Shown in pieces: positions 24,001 to 36,000 of a DNA stretch of 36,468 bases (its first letter is position 1; every line of letters begins with the position of its first letter). Position numbers and translations under genes: made by a program. The notes under the pieces were generated by a model that saw nothing but the letters and a program-made list of their open reading frames with translations, had not been told where the DNA came from and made no database searches. The DNA lies in the NCBI GenBank assembly GCA_027491255.1, contig JAIXWM010000045.1:1-36468 (forward strand). The letters are read 5' to 3'. This DNA comes from Rubrivivax sp. (GTDB lineage: Bacteria; Pseudomonadota; Gammaproteobacteria; Burkholderiales; Burkholderiaceae_C).

Positions 24001-27000
24001 GAAGGAGGTGGCGTGGGTGTAGACGCTCACGCCCTTGCTGTTGGCGCCCCCGGCGCTGGCGCCGGCGGGCAGGCTGCCATCGAGTTCCACGCCGCCGTAG
24101 AGCTTGATGTCGCCCGAGACCCGCGCCGTGCCCTCGAGGTAGACGAAGCGGTCGGACTGCAGCACCAGGTCGGCGCCCGCGCCACGCAGGTCGAGATTGC
24201 CGCGGATGATGACGTCCTGATCACCGCTGACCGTCAGACCCTGGCCGGCGTCCAGCGTCGTCAGCGTGCCGGTCAGCAGGAAGCCGTAGCCGCGCTGGCC
24301 CAGAAGCGCATTGGGCTCCTGCAGCTTGAAGCTGTCGATGACGCCGTCGTTGGTCTCGTCATACGCGTAGACGACGTAGGTCTTGCCCCCGTCGGTCACG
24401 ATCCAGCGGTTCTCCCGGCTCGCGGATGGCAGTTCCGAGTTGCTGTAGTGCACGCCCTCGGTGAAGCGCGTCATCACCGCTTCCTGCTGCCGGCTCGCGT
24501 CCGGGTCGGCCTTGAAATACACCTCGTAGGGGTACCACTCGAAGCCGGTCTGCTGCAGCAGGCGGAACTGCTGGGCCGCGGTGAGCACCGTCTGCCCGGC
24601 GTCGATCTCCTCCTCGGTCAGCTCGCCTTCGAAGCGGGCATCGGCCTTCGGCGGCGTGACCACCGTCCAGCTGATCAGGCTGTTGCGGTAGTCGTAGGGG
24701 GTCTTGATGGTGACGTACTCGCCCTCGTCGTCCTTGCTCTCGTCGCCCTGCGTGAAGGCGAGCCTGAACTCCTTGGTCTTGTCGTTGAACCAGACCACGC
24801 CGTTGAAGCGGACAAAGCCCAGCTTCTCCAGCACACGGTCCTGCTGCTCGACGCTCATGTCGGCAAAGGCGGTACCGGCCTCGGGCTTGGTGGTGTCGCC
24901 CCAGCTGACTTCGTCGATGCTGTAGTCCGCGTCCTCGATGGTGGTGCGGATCTTGCCCTGGGGGTCCTTCTCGGTCGTCGTCGGGTTGTAGAAGACCTGC
25001 TCGCCGTACAAGCGGTAGTCCAGCGTCTGGGCCACCAGGGTGCGCTGGGCCAGGTTCAGGTCCTCGAAGGGGGCGAACTCTGCATACTTGCCATCGGGAA
25101 GCTTCGGTTGCCCGGCGCCGCCCCAGTCGATACGGTTGTAGTCGACCTGCCCCTGCAGGTGGAAGCCCTGCACCATCTGCTCGCCGGCGGGAGCGGTCTT
25201 CTTGTAGTAGCTCGTGCCGGTGAACACCTCGTAGCCCAGGGCGTAGGCCACCTGCTTCTGCTGCGCCGGGCTCAGGGCGCCGAAGGACGTTCCGGTGCCC
25301 GGCCGGCCCGCGCTGCCCCAGTAGATGTCCTTGTTCTGGTAGTCGGTGACCACGCCCTGCGTGAAGGTGGTCATCACCCGCTTCTCGGGTTTGGCGCCGA
25401 AGTTGCTGAAGTAGTAGCCCGTGGCCTGGGTGTCGAACCCGAGGCTGTCGGCCACCTTCGCCTTCTGCGCAGGCGTGAGCTTGCCGAAAGCCGTGTCGGC
25501 ATCGGGCACGGTGACTGCACCCCAGTCGATGCCGTGGACGTCGTACTCCGGGAAATACCCCAGGTACCTGGCCGCCGCGATCTTCTGGTTGATCGTGAGC
25601 TCGCTGTACTTCTTGGCGGGCCGCGGATCGACGTTCTCCTTCTTGCCCTGGCTGTCGACCTCCCAATCGGCTGTCGGGTCGTAGTAGTAGACGCCAAAGG
25701 TGCTGCGCTGGTTGTCGGGCGCGCCAGCCTGGTACCCCGGCGCACTGGCCCGCTTGCTGAACTGGAAGCTGGGCTCGACGGTGTAGCCGAGCTGGCGCGC
25801 CACCACTTCCTTCTGCGCCTGGCTCAGGCTGTCGAAACTGGCACCCGCCCCGGGGTCCGGCACACCGCCGCGCGCCCAGTCGATCTGGTCGTTGCCATAG
25901 TCCGCCGGCTCGCCCTCGACCAGCGAGGTCTTGTAGGTGCCCGTGGCCGGGTTGAAGAACACCGTGCCCGTGAGCCGGGTGTAGCCGAGAGCGGCAGCCT
26001 GCGCGTCCTGCTGGGTCGATGTCAGCTTCGCCGGCTCCAGCCCGGTGACGAAGAAGCCGCCCGGCACGTTGTGGAAGCCGCCCTTGGTGTAGACGGTGTA
26101 GCCCAGGCTTTGCGCGATCTGGGCCCGCGCCTGTGCGGGCAGCGAGTTGAAGGGCGTGTAGTTCGCCAGGCCCGTGATGCCCGCCGTCTGCGACAAGGTG
26201 ATGCCCTTGGCCGCCAGCGCGTCGCGCAGCGCGGTGGGCAGGGTGCGGTTCTTCAGCGCCGCGAGGATGGCGTTGTCGAAGGCCACCGCGGCGATCTCGG
26301 CGCCCGGGATGGTGTCGAAATAGCGCGCGTAGTCGTCGGTGTTGCGGGCGTAGTCCAGGCTCATGCCGCCGGCGGCGGTGATCGCGCCGTCCAGCCGCAT
26401 CTGCCCGTCGGTGTCGATGACGAGGCGGGTGCGGGCGCCGGTGGCCACCGCCACCTGCTGGCCGCCGACGGTGTCGAAGCGCGCGCCCACGGTGACGGCC
26501 GCGCCGCTGTCCACGTACAGGTAGTCCCGGGACTTCAGCGTGACGAGCGCATCGTCGTTGCGCGCTGCGATCACGCCGCCGAACAGCAGCTGGATACCCG
26601 TGCCAGCATCCACATAGATGCTCGCACCGGTACCCTCGACCTCGATCATCGTGGCGCTGATGACCGAGTGCGAAGTCTCGATCTTCACCTGCCCGCCGTT
26701 GCCGAAGGTCTTGATGCTGCTGCCGGTGTCGGCGGTGACGCTGTTGGGTGCCGTGCCGTAGCTCACCATGGCACCGATGCCGGTGGAGCCATGCACCTGG
26801 ATGTCCACCAGCGTGTCGCCCTGCACGAAACCGGTGACGAGCAGCTGCTCGCTCAGGTCGATGTGGGTCTCGCGGCCGCGCACACCCGAGCCTCCCGGCT
26901 CCATCGGCGTGCGGATGTTGGCGCGCTGCACCTCCATCAGCGCAGCCTGGAAGTTCAGCACGTCGCTGGACTGCACGTCGCCCATGACGTCGATGCGCTC

Positions 27001-30000
27001 GGCCGTGAAGGTGGCGCGATCGGTGAGCTTGGCGCGGAAGTCGAAGATGCCGATGGGGATGTCCTTCACATCGCCGATCTGCATCCTCACGCCCGGTGCA
27101 CGGTGCCCGATCTCCACGTGGGTGAAGCCGTCGCGCAGCGCTGACAGGTCACGCATGCCCAGGTCGAAGGTGCCGGTGGCGCCGCCGATGGAATAGTCGC
27201 GCCCGTAGACCGACTGGCCGGCACCGCCGATGCGGTAGTCCTGCGCCACGTCCTTGGACGTCAGCACCAGCCGTCCTGTGCCGCGCACCTGGTCGTCGCC
27301 GGACTTGAAGTCCATGTCGTCGGCCACCAGGATGATGTCCTTGCCGGCACCGGCGGCCTCGATCACGCCACTGTTCAGCGAGAGCAGCGCCTCGCGGCCG
27401 GCCAGCGTCACGTTGATGGCGCCGCTGCTGGCGTACAGGCCGCCCTGGCCGCCGCGCGCGCCGTCGGCGATCTTCAGGCTGTCCTTCTCATGGATGGTGA
27501 GGTCGCCAGCGCCCCGGTTGACCAGGGTGAGCGTGCCCAGTTCGGTGCCGATTCCGCCCGCGGCCGCGGCCACCCCGGTGGACTGCAGGTTGAAGTGGCC
27601 CAGCGGTGCGACCAGCTTCGCCTCGGTCACGTCAAGCACACCCGCAGCGTCCAGCTTCAGGCCCGTGGCGCCCCAGGAGTTGCCCGTCGGGTTGTTCAGC
27701 ACCGTCCTGGCCGCGCTGTCGGTCACCTCGATCGTGTCGAGCGCGTCGTCGAACTCGATGACCCGGTCCCTGTAGCGGTAGCGCTGCGACTCGAGGAAGA
27801 TGTCGGTGTCCGTGTTCAGCGGGGCGAGCACGACGCGGTCCAGGCCGGCGCCGCCCTTGATCTTCAGCACGCCGGCGTTGTCGGCGTAAAGGATGTTTTC
27901 GCCGCCGCCAAGTTCGACCGCGGTCTCTGTCGAACCCCGCACCGTGATGGTGTTGTTGCCGCTGCCGGCCACGATCTCGTTCTTGCCGGTGCCCAGGTCA
28001 ATGGTGTTGGAGCCTGTGCCGCCGGTGAACTCGTCGTTGCCTGCGCCACCCTCGAAGAGCACGCCGCTGGCGCCGCCGCCCATCAGCACGTCATTGCCGT
28101 CGCCGCCGCGGATGGTGCTGCCGCTCCTCCCGCCAAGCACGATCAGCGTGTCGTTGCCGGCGCCGCCGTCGAAGTCCAGCACCGCATCGACGCCATCGCT
28201 GACGAAGATGGAGTCGTTGCCGCGGTCGCCGCGGGCGACGATGCGGTTGATGCCGGTGTATGTGTCGGTGAAGCCCAGCGAGCTGACCTCGATTTCGCCG
28301 GTGTACTTGCCTGTCTCCGGGTCTCGCACGGCCTGGACAGTGTAGGTTTCGTGGGTGATGTCGTCGTAGATGTCCGAACCGTAGCGGTTCTTCGCATCCC
28401 CCATATTCAGATACAGCGTATCGCCCACCGAGTAGCTGATGACCGGGTCGGGTCCGTACTTCCACACGTAGCCGGCCGAGATGCTGATGCCCGCCACCGT
28501 GACGCTGGCGCTCAGGGAGGCGCTGGCGGCAGTGATCAGGATCTCGCCGCTGAAGCCGGCCAGCGTGGTGTCGATCTCGAAGAAGCCCAGGTCCAGATGC
28601 ACGTCCAGGCTGCCGTAGACACTGGCCGCGAACATCTTGTTGCTGAAGGTCATGGACATCCCGGCCTTCAGCACCAGGATCTCCATGTCCACCGTCAGGT
28701 CGACCGAGCCCTTCAGCTCGAAGTTCCCGTCGGACCGCAGGTAGCCGCTGATGTTGACGTCGATGTCGAAGAAATCGAGACTGGCGCTGTCAAGCCGGAT
28801 CTCGAAAACGTCGCCGATCAGGCTCATGCCGCCCTTGAACTTGACATCGAAGGCCAACAGCTTGATCGCACCGTCCAGGTCGAGCTTGAACTGTGTGCCG
28901 CCCTCGATGACCTCACCGCCGAGCAGCGGCTGGTAGTCCTCGGACCCGGTGTTGATCTCCAGCGTGGCCGCTGCCTTGATGCCGATCACCGCGATGCCGA
29001 GTTCGACACTCGTCGATGCGCGCAGCGCGAAGAAAGTGCCTTGTCCGCGATCCATGATCGCCGCCGCGCCCTCGAACTTCAGCTCGCCGAAGGCCCCGAG
29101 GTCCAGCTTCATGTCCAGCGCGGCCTGCAGGCCGGTCTTGTCGATCTTCAACGCCATCGCGCCCGTGAGCTCGATGCCGACCAGATCGATGACCCCGGTG
29201 CCGCGCAGGAACAGGGACTGTGCCTCGAGATCTTCCTCCACCAGTTCGGCCATGCCGGCGGCGTCGCGCACCACCTCCTTGTCGGCGTCGAGCTTCAGCG
29301 CCTTGACTTTCTGCGTCGTGCTGGTGGTGTTGATCTGCAGCAGCACGCTGGCCCCGATCGAAAACACCCCCGGGACCTCGAGCAGCTTCTCCCCCGGTGA
29401 GCCGATCTGCACGCTGCCGTAGATCCCGCCCTCGACGATGCCCAAGGTGCCGACCACGTCGAGCGGCTCCAGGATGGGCAGGTCCAGCGTGGCCGCCACG
29501 CCCACCTTCAGCCCGTCTTCGGAAATGACGATCTCGAATTCGCCCTGCAGTTTCAGCGCCCCGCTGAGCAGGTCCAGGCTGCCCTTGCCGCTGAGCGAGG
29601 TGTAGAAGTTCACCGGGTCCTTCTGCCCCGGCGGGATGTTCGGGATCGTGATGGTCGTGATGCCGCCCAGGCGCTCCTGGAACTCTGACGGCACCTGGTA
29701 GACGAGGCTTTCGTCAGCCGCGAAGAAGATCAGCTCGAACTTGGGCACCTCGAGCGTCGCCACCGGCCCGAGCTCGAGCTTCAGGTCGGTGATGGACGCC
29801 TTCAGGCCGAAGCCATCGGCGTTGGCGATCAGCAGGAACTGCGCGTCGGCCTCGATCTGGAAGCCCGAGGGTCCGATCGTCGCGTGGGCGTCGACGAAGA
29901 GCGTGAACTCCTCGTCGGTGAGCTTGAGCTCGAACACGCCGTCGAGCTGCATCAGATCGAAGACGTTGAACTCGGCCTCGCCCTGCAGGCGCACGATGCG

Positions 30001-33000
30001 CTCGTCGAAGTCCAGCATGATCGCGCCGGCGGCGTTGCCGGTCTCGACGCGGTAGCCCGGCAGGTCGATGGCCAGGTTGCGCAGCAGCACATCGCGGCGC
30101 GACGGGTCGGTGGTGGCGATCACCACCTTGAAGCCGCCCTGGACTGTGCTCGTGACGGTCAGCTCGGCACCCAGCGCCTGCTGCAGAGCAGCCAGCCGCT
30201 GCTGCGGCGTGGTGGAGGGGCCGAAGTCCACGCTCTTCTCGCCGCCGCTGCCCGTGCGCACCTTCAGGGTGCCCTGCACCCCGCCCGGCACGTACAGCTC
30301 GCCGGTGCGCGCATCCACGCGCACGGTGGACACCGACTCCGAGAAGTCCACGACCGCCATGTCGCCGCTGAGCGCCTGGTTCAGCTCGAGCATGGCCTCG
30401 CGCACTTCGGCCGTCACGCCGTCCAGGCCCACCAGACCGGCAGCGTCGAGATTCACGCTGCCCGCGAAGTACGCGGCAGGATTGGTGATGTTGGTGTCGA
30501 GCATGAACACCAGGCCGATGTTCAGGTTGTCGACCCTCATGCCGAAGGCGTCGGAATTGCGGACCGTGCCGTCGATGCGGCGCTGGGCGTTCTCCCCCCA
30601 GTAGCGGCCGATGCCAGCGAAGCCAAAGACGTTGGACATGCCGATGGCGATCGAGGTCACCTCGCGCTCGCTGCCGTTGGACAACTTCACGGTCTCGGCG
30701 CCGCGCTTCGTGAAGGCCATCGAGCCAGCCGCCTGCAGGATGCCTGCAATGTCGCCGTGGAAGTACTCGATCTTGGCCTGCACCAGATCTTCGGCGAAGT
30801 TCAGCAGCGCAGGGGCGTTCGGGTTGCCGGTCGGCACCACCAGACCCTTGCGGCCGTTGGCGTCCTGGCCGAAGACCGGAGTGCCCACCGGCGGCAGGTC
30901 CAGCCGTTCGAGGATGGGCGTCAGGTCGCCGTCGAGCACGGTCTGGATGTCGGCCAGCACGTCGAACACGCCCTGCAAGTTGCCCAGCGGCAGACCGGGT
31001 GGCAGCTTCGGCAGATTCACATCCAGCTTCGGGAAGTTCAGGCCCTCGAGCAGCGTCTTCGGGTCCAGCCCGCCCTGGGTCAGGTCGATGTAGGGCATGG
31101 GCAGGAACAGCGCCGCCTTCCCCAGACCCGGCAGCAGACCGGTGTTGATGTTGACCTCTATGTTCTCCACCCGGACGTCGAGCACATCGCCCATGCCCAC
31201 CAGGCCTGCGCTGCCGATCCGCGCCTTCAGCGACACGTACTTCGGGAACAGCTTCTCGATGCGATTGATCTCCACCCCGGCGAAGCCTGTGGCCGTCATC
31301 AGCGACAGACCCAGGTCCACACCTTCGATCTTCATGCCGATGAAGTCGTCGGTGCCCGGCTTGCCGACGCCCACATAGCCGCTCAGGTTGGACGCGCCCA
31401 CGGTCATGATCTCGACATCGTGGTAGATCCTGTCCAGGCCGAAGTTCGACAGGATGCCCGTCTCGACACGTACCAACTGCTTGCGCTCGCCCATGGCGAA
31501 GGCCAGCGAGCCCTCGAGGTGCAGGAACTCCGCGACGACAAACTGGGCTCGACCGACGCTGGCGGAGATCTGGATGCGCCGGTCGTGGTTCAGGAAGACC
31601 GAGCCGCCCAGGGTTTTCATCTCGCGCCCGGCAGCCCCGTAGGTCTTCTTGAAATCGATGTAGGCGCCGCCGTCCTTCTTGCCGCCGGCGTTCATCGCCA
31701 CGTCGATGTTGCTCAGCGTCGCCGTGAGCAGCGGATCCAGCCCGACGATGCCGGCCTGGTCCACGTGCAGCGCGGCCGTGTTGATGCTGAACTTGTCGTT
31801 CTTGTACTGGCTAAAGGCGAAGTTCACCCCGCTGGCGTACAGGCCGATCGAGCCGTCGGGGTCACCGACGCCGAAGTAGGGATCTCCGATGCCGACGAAG
31901 GCCTTCAGGTTCGTGCCGACGATGTTCAGCGTGTCGAAGGTCTGGGTCGACTCCTGCAGGAGGCTGGTGCCGCCCAGTTTCGCCACCTCGCCCCTGCCCA
32001 GGCTGAAGCTCAGGTCGCCGCTGAGGTGCACGAACTTCTCGACGGAGAACTTCACGCCGCCCAGGTTGACCTCTACCGTCTCGCCCTTGCTGCCATCGAT
32101 GTCGAGCACCAGGTCACCGCCGCCGCCGCCGATGCCGAGATCAATGTCACCGGCGCTGACACCCAGCCCGATGGGCACCTTCAGGTTCTTGGCGCTGAAG
32201 TCGATGGTGCGCCCCTTGCTCGCGGTGTTGATCGCGAGCTCCGCCTTCTGCACGCTCAGGTCCAGGAAGGGCAGGCCCACCAGACCCGCGTAGTCGGTCT
32301 CTGCCTTGGCTGCAACCCAGACGTCTCCCCCCAGCCCCAGCACCACGGCGGCGGCCAGGTCCAGGTTCTCGATGAACAGCCCGACGCCCCCGTTCTCGAC
32401 CAGTTCGCCCTGCGCGTTGCGAGTCGGCTCGTCGCCGATGCCGGCGAAGATGTCCAGGTCGCCCAGGCCGAGCGTGAAGTAGACGACGTCCTCGAGCGAG
32501 CCGTCGCTGAGCACCAGGGTCTCGAACTCGAGCGCCAGTTCCACCTGCTCCTGGGCCTGGGCCAGGCCGAGCAGGTCGATGTCGAACAGGCCGTCGAAGG
32601 TGAACTTGCTGCCCTTGGTGATCTCGGCCATGTCGATGCCGAGGTCCAGGTCCAGGTCGCCAAAGCTCAGGGGGCTGGCTTCGAGGTCGATGCCGATGCG
32701 GTCGATCGGCAGCTTCACATAGGACAGCGCGACATTGCTGGCCGACAGGTCGACGTTCGGCAAGCCGACCAGGCCCATGCGCCCGATCTCAGCGGCCATG
32801 GTCGTCCAGGTGCGGGCGGTATTGGCGCGGTCGGTGAAGATGCCCAGGCCGAAATCCAGATCGAGCACCTCGAAACCGAAGCGCTTGCCCACGCCCAGGT
32901 CGACACCGACGAAGCCGTCGGCGCCCTCGGCGGTGAAGCTCAGCGCGTCGACCGTGGTCGTCGTGCCGTCGGTCAGCGTGACCGTCTCGGTGCCCTTGGA

Positions 33001-36000
33001 GAAGCTGAAGTCGCCGCTGACCTGCAGCACACCCAGCATGTCGAGTTCGAGCTCGCCGCTGACGTCGAAGCGCGCGCCCGCCATGTCGAGCACGATGCCG
33101 CTGGGCGTGCCGCCGCCCTGCGTCGGCGAAAGCCGCAGGCCGAAGCCCTCGTCGAGCTCGATCTTGCGCTGCGAGTAGTCGATCGCGCTGCCGTCGCGGG
33201 CCTTCTCGTTGATGGCCAGCGCCATGTCGGTGGCGGTGACCTCCAGGATGTCGAGCCCCGTGAAGCCGACCTTGCTCGTCGTCGCCTTGGCCGAGAGCCA
33301 GTAGCGGCTGGGGTTCAACAGGTCCACCGCCACCGCGAAGCCCAGGTCGGCGTCTTCCAGCGTGAAGCCGATGTCGCCCACGCCGGCGAAGAAATCGATG
33401 TCGGTCTGCGCGAAGCTCAGGATGGCGACGTCGGCCTGGCTGCGTGTGCCGCCCGCCTCGACCACGTCGACCGTGACGAAGTTCTGCGTGATCGACAGAT
33501 CGACCGAGATGTCGATGAAGTCGAAGGCCTTGAAGTTGAAGGTGCCCGCGATCGACGCCGTCGGCAGGTCCATCTTCGGCAGGTTGACCGTGAAGCCGCC
33601 GAAGGTCAGCGGTGTGGCGGTGTAGTCGACCAGGCTGTCGTCGTACGCCGAGCGGTTGAGCGACAGCTCGATGCTGGTGCCGGTGATCTCCAGCGCGTCG
33701 GCGCCCTGGAAGCCGGCGCGCGCCGCGCTGCCGGCGATCGTCGACCACTGCCGCGCCACCTTGCCCGCCGCCGGCGCCGACTCCACCAGCGTCAGCATCA
33801 TGAAGTCGGCGTCCTCGATGCCGAAACCCACAGCCTGCGGCGTCCCGGGTTCGATGCCGACGAAGGCGGTGACGTCGGTGGCGCCGATGGTGAGCACGTC
33901 GACGGCGACGGACTTTCCGTCGTTCAGCTTCACCGTCTCCTGCGCCTGCTCGAAGACCAGGCGCGCCTGCGCGTGCAGGAAGTCGAAGGCGGTCAGGCTG
34001 ACGAAACCCGAAGCGCGCACCGTGTCGCCCGGGCGACCGGCCATGTCGAGCACGCGGGTGCGCTCGCTGCCGAAGCCCACGCCGGCATTCTTGGCGGCCC
34101 GGAAGTCGACCGTGGTGCCGTCGCCGGCAGCCAGGTTGATCTCGACATCGAGGTTCTGCCCGCTGACCTGCACCTCGCCGCCCAGGCCTTCGAAGCTCGC
34201 GCTCGCGGCGCGCGCCTGCAGGCCGGTCCAGGAACGGCCGGTCACATTCGGGGTCGGCGGCGCCTCGTCGAGCAGCGCGAGCGCGAAGTCGACGTCGTCG
34301 AGCTTCAGCTCGGCCACGCCCTTCAACCCGGCATAAGCGTCCAGGTCGGCGGCGCTGAGCACCAGGCCCTTCACCTGCGCCAGCTTCCCGTCGGACAGCG
34401 TGGCGCTGCGGGTCACGCGCTCCACCCCCAGCGTGCCCGAGACACGGAAGAAGTCGGCCACCGCCACGTCGACGTCGAAATAGGCCGCCTCGGTCTGGCC
34501 GCGCCGACCGTCCAGATCGAGTTCGAAGATGCCGGTCTCGCCGATGCGGGTGCCCAGGGCGGCAGCCGTGGCGCGGTAGTCGATGACGCTGCCGTCGGCA
34601 GCGGCCCGGTTGATCGCCACCTCGACGTTGCGCAGCGCGTCGATGCGCAGCACCTCGTTGTCGATGCCCACCAGGCCGATCGCGCTGGCGCTCGCCTCGA
34701 GCGAGGTGTAGCTGCCCTGGGCGCCCTCGAGCGCCGCGAATGCGAAGGCCGCGTTCTGGACCGTGAAGCCCAGGCGGTCGGCCGGGTTGACGGCGTCCAC
34801 GCCGACGAAGAAATTCGCGTTTCTCGCGCCGAAGCTCAGGCCCGAGACCGTCTCCTCGCGTTGCCCGCTGCCCTGGCGCACCAGCACGCGGGTGTCGTCC
34901 ACGGTATTGAAGAAGACGTCGGCCTCGAAGCTGACGAAGTCGGCCAGCCGCGCGCGCAGGCCGGTGGCCGCGAAGGCCGCGGTGCCCGCAGACAGCGCGC
35001 GCTCGAAGGTGTAACTCACACCACCGACCGACACCACGGTGCCCGCCGCCACCGCCTGGTTGGCGTAGCGCACGCTCACGCTCTGCGCCGAGACCTGCGC
35101 CAGGCCGGCGAGGCTGACGTCGAAGGTGCCGTTCTTCAGCTCGAAAGCGAGCTTGCCGCTGTCGATGATCAGGCCGAAGTCGGCATTGCCGAGGCGCACA
35201 TGGCCGGCCTCGCCCGCCTCCAGCGAAGCCGAGAAGGCATTGCCGACGGCCCGCAGCTGGTTGCCGTTCTTCGAGAAGCCCAGGTCGCCTGCCACCTTGG
35301 CGAAACCGAGCACATCGGCCTCGAAGCCGCGCACCGCGAAGGCCTGCGCGCCGGCCGCCACCGCCTCGCCGAAGGTGTAAGCGATGGGCCCGACCGACAG
35401 CGTCTCGTTCTTCGCCGCGCTGCCCTGGGCATTGGCGTAGCGCACGAACACAGCGTCCGAAGAAAGGCCGGCCAGGCTGGCGATGTTGGCGTCGAGCTCG
35501 CCGTTGGCCAGCTCGAACACCACGCCACCGGCAGCAGTGGACTTGAAGCCGAAATCGGCGTTCGCAAGGCTCAGGCTCGCCACCGGCCCGGCGTTCAGCG
35601 CCGCGGTGACCCCGTTGCCAACAGCCACGATCTGGCGCGTGTTGCCACTGCCCTGCTGCTTGAAGCCGATGTCACCCGAGAGCGTGACGAAGTCTGCCAG
35701 GCTGGCGCTGAAGCCGCGCACGCCAAAGGCCACCGTGCTGGCGGCGATCGCCTGCCCGAAGGTGTAGCTGACGCCTGGCACGCCCACCGTGGTGCCGGCA
35801 GCGACCGACGTGGTCGCGTTGGTGTACTGGACGATGACCTCGCGCGCCGTGATCGCCTGGAAGCCGGCAATCGAGGCCGAGAAGCTGCCCTGGCTCAGCT
35901 CGAAGGCCGTCTTGCCATTGCCGGCGATCAGGCCGAAGCCGGCGTCCTGCAGCGACAGACCGATGACACCGTCAATGCCCAGGCTGGCATCCACCGCCTG

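Noticed and set aside
24359..25666. A 435-codon minus-strand frame in a shifted phase
   Set aside because: It overlaps aromatic island 1 out of phase. The in-phase reading gives the LGY repeat and this one gives only Arg/Gly-rich filler.
23938..27144. A 1068-codon plus-strand open frame with GVDEGGGVGVDAHALAVG-like sequence
   Set aside because: Same antisense effect. The minus strand here encodes the nine LGY repeats, whose regularity at protein level identifies the real frame.
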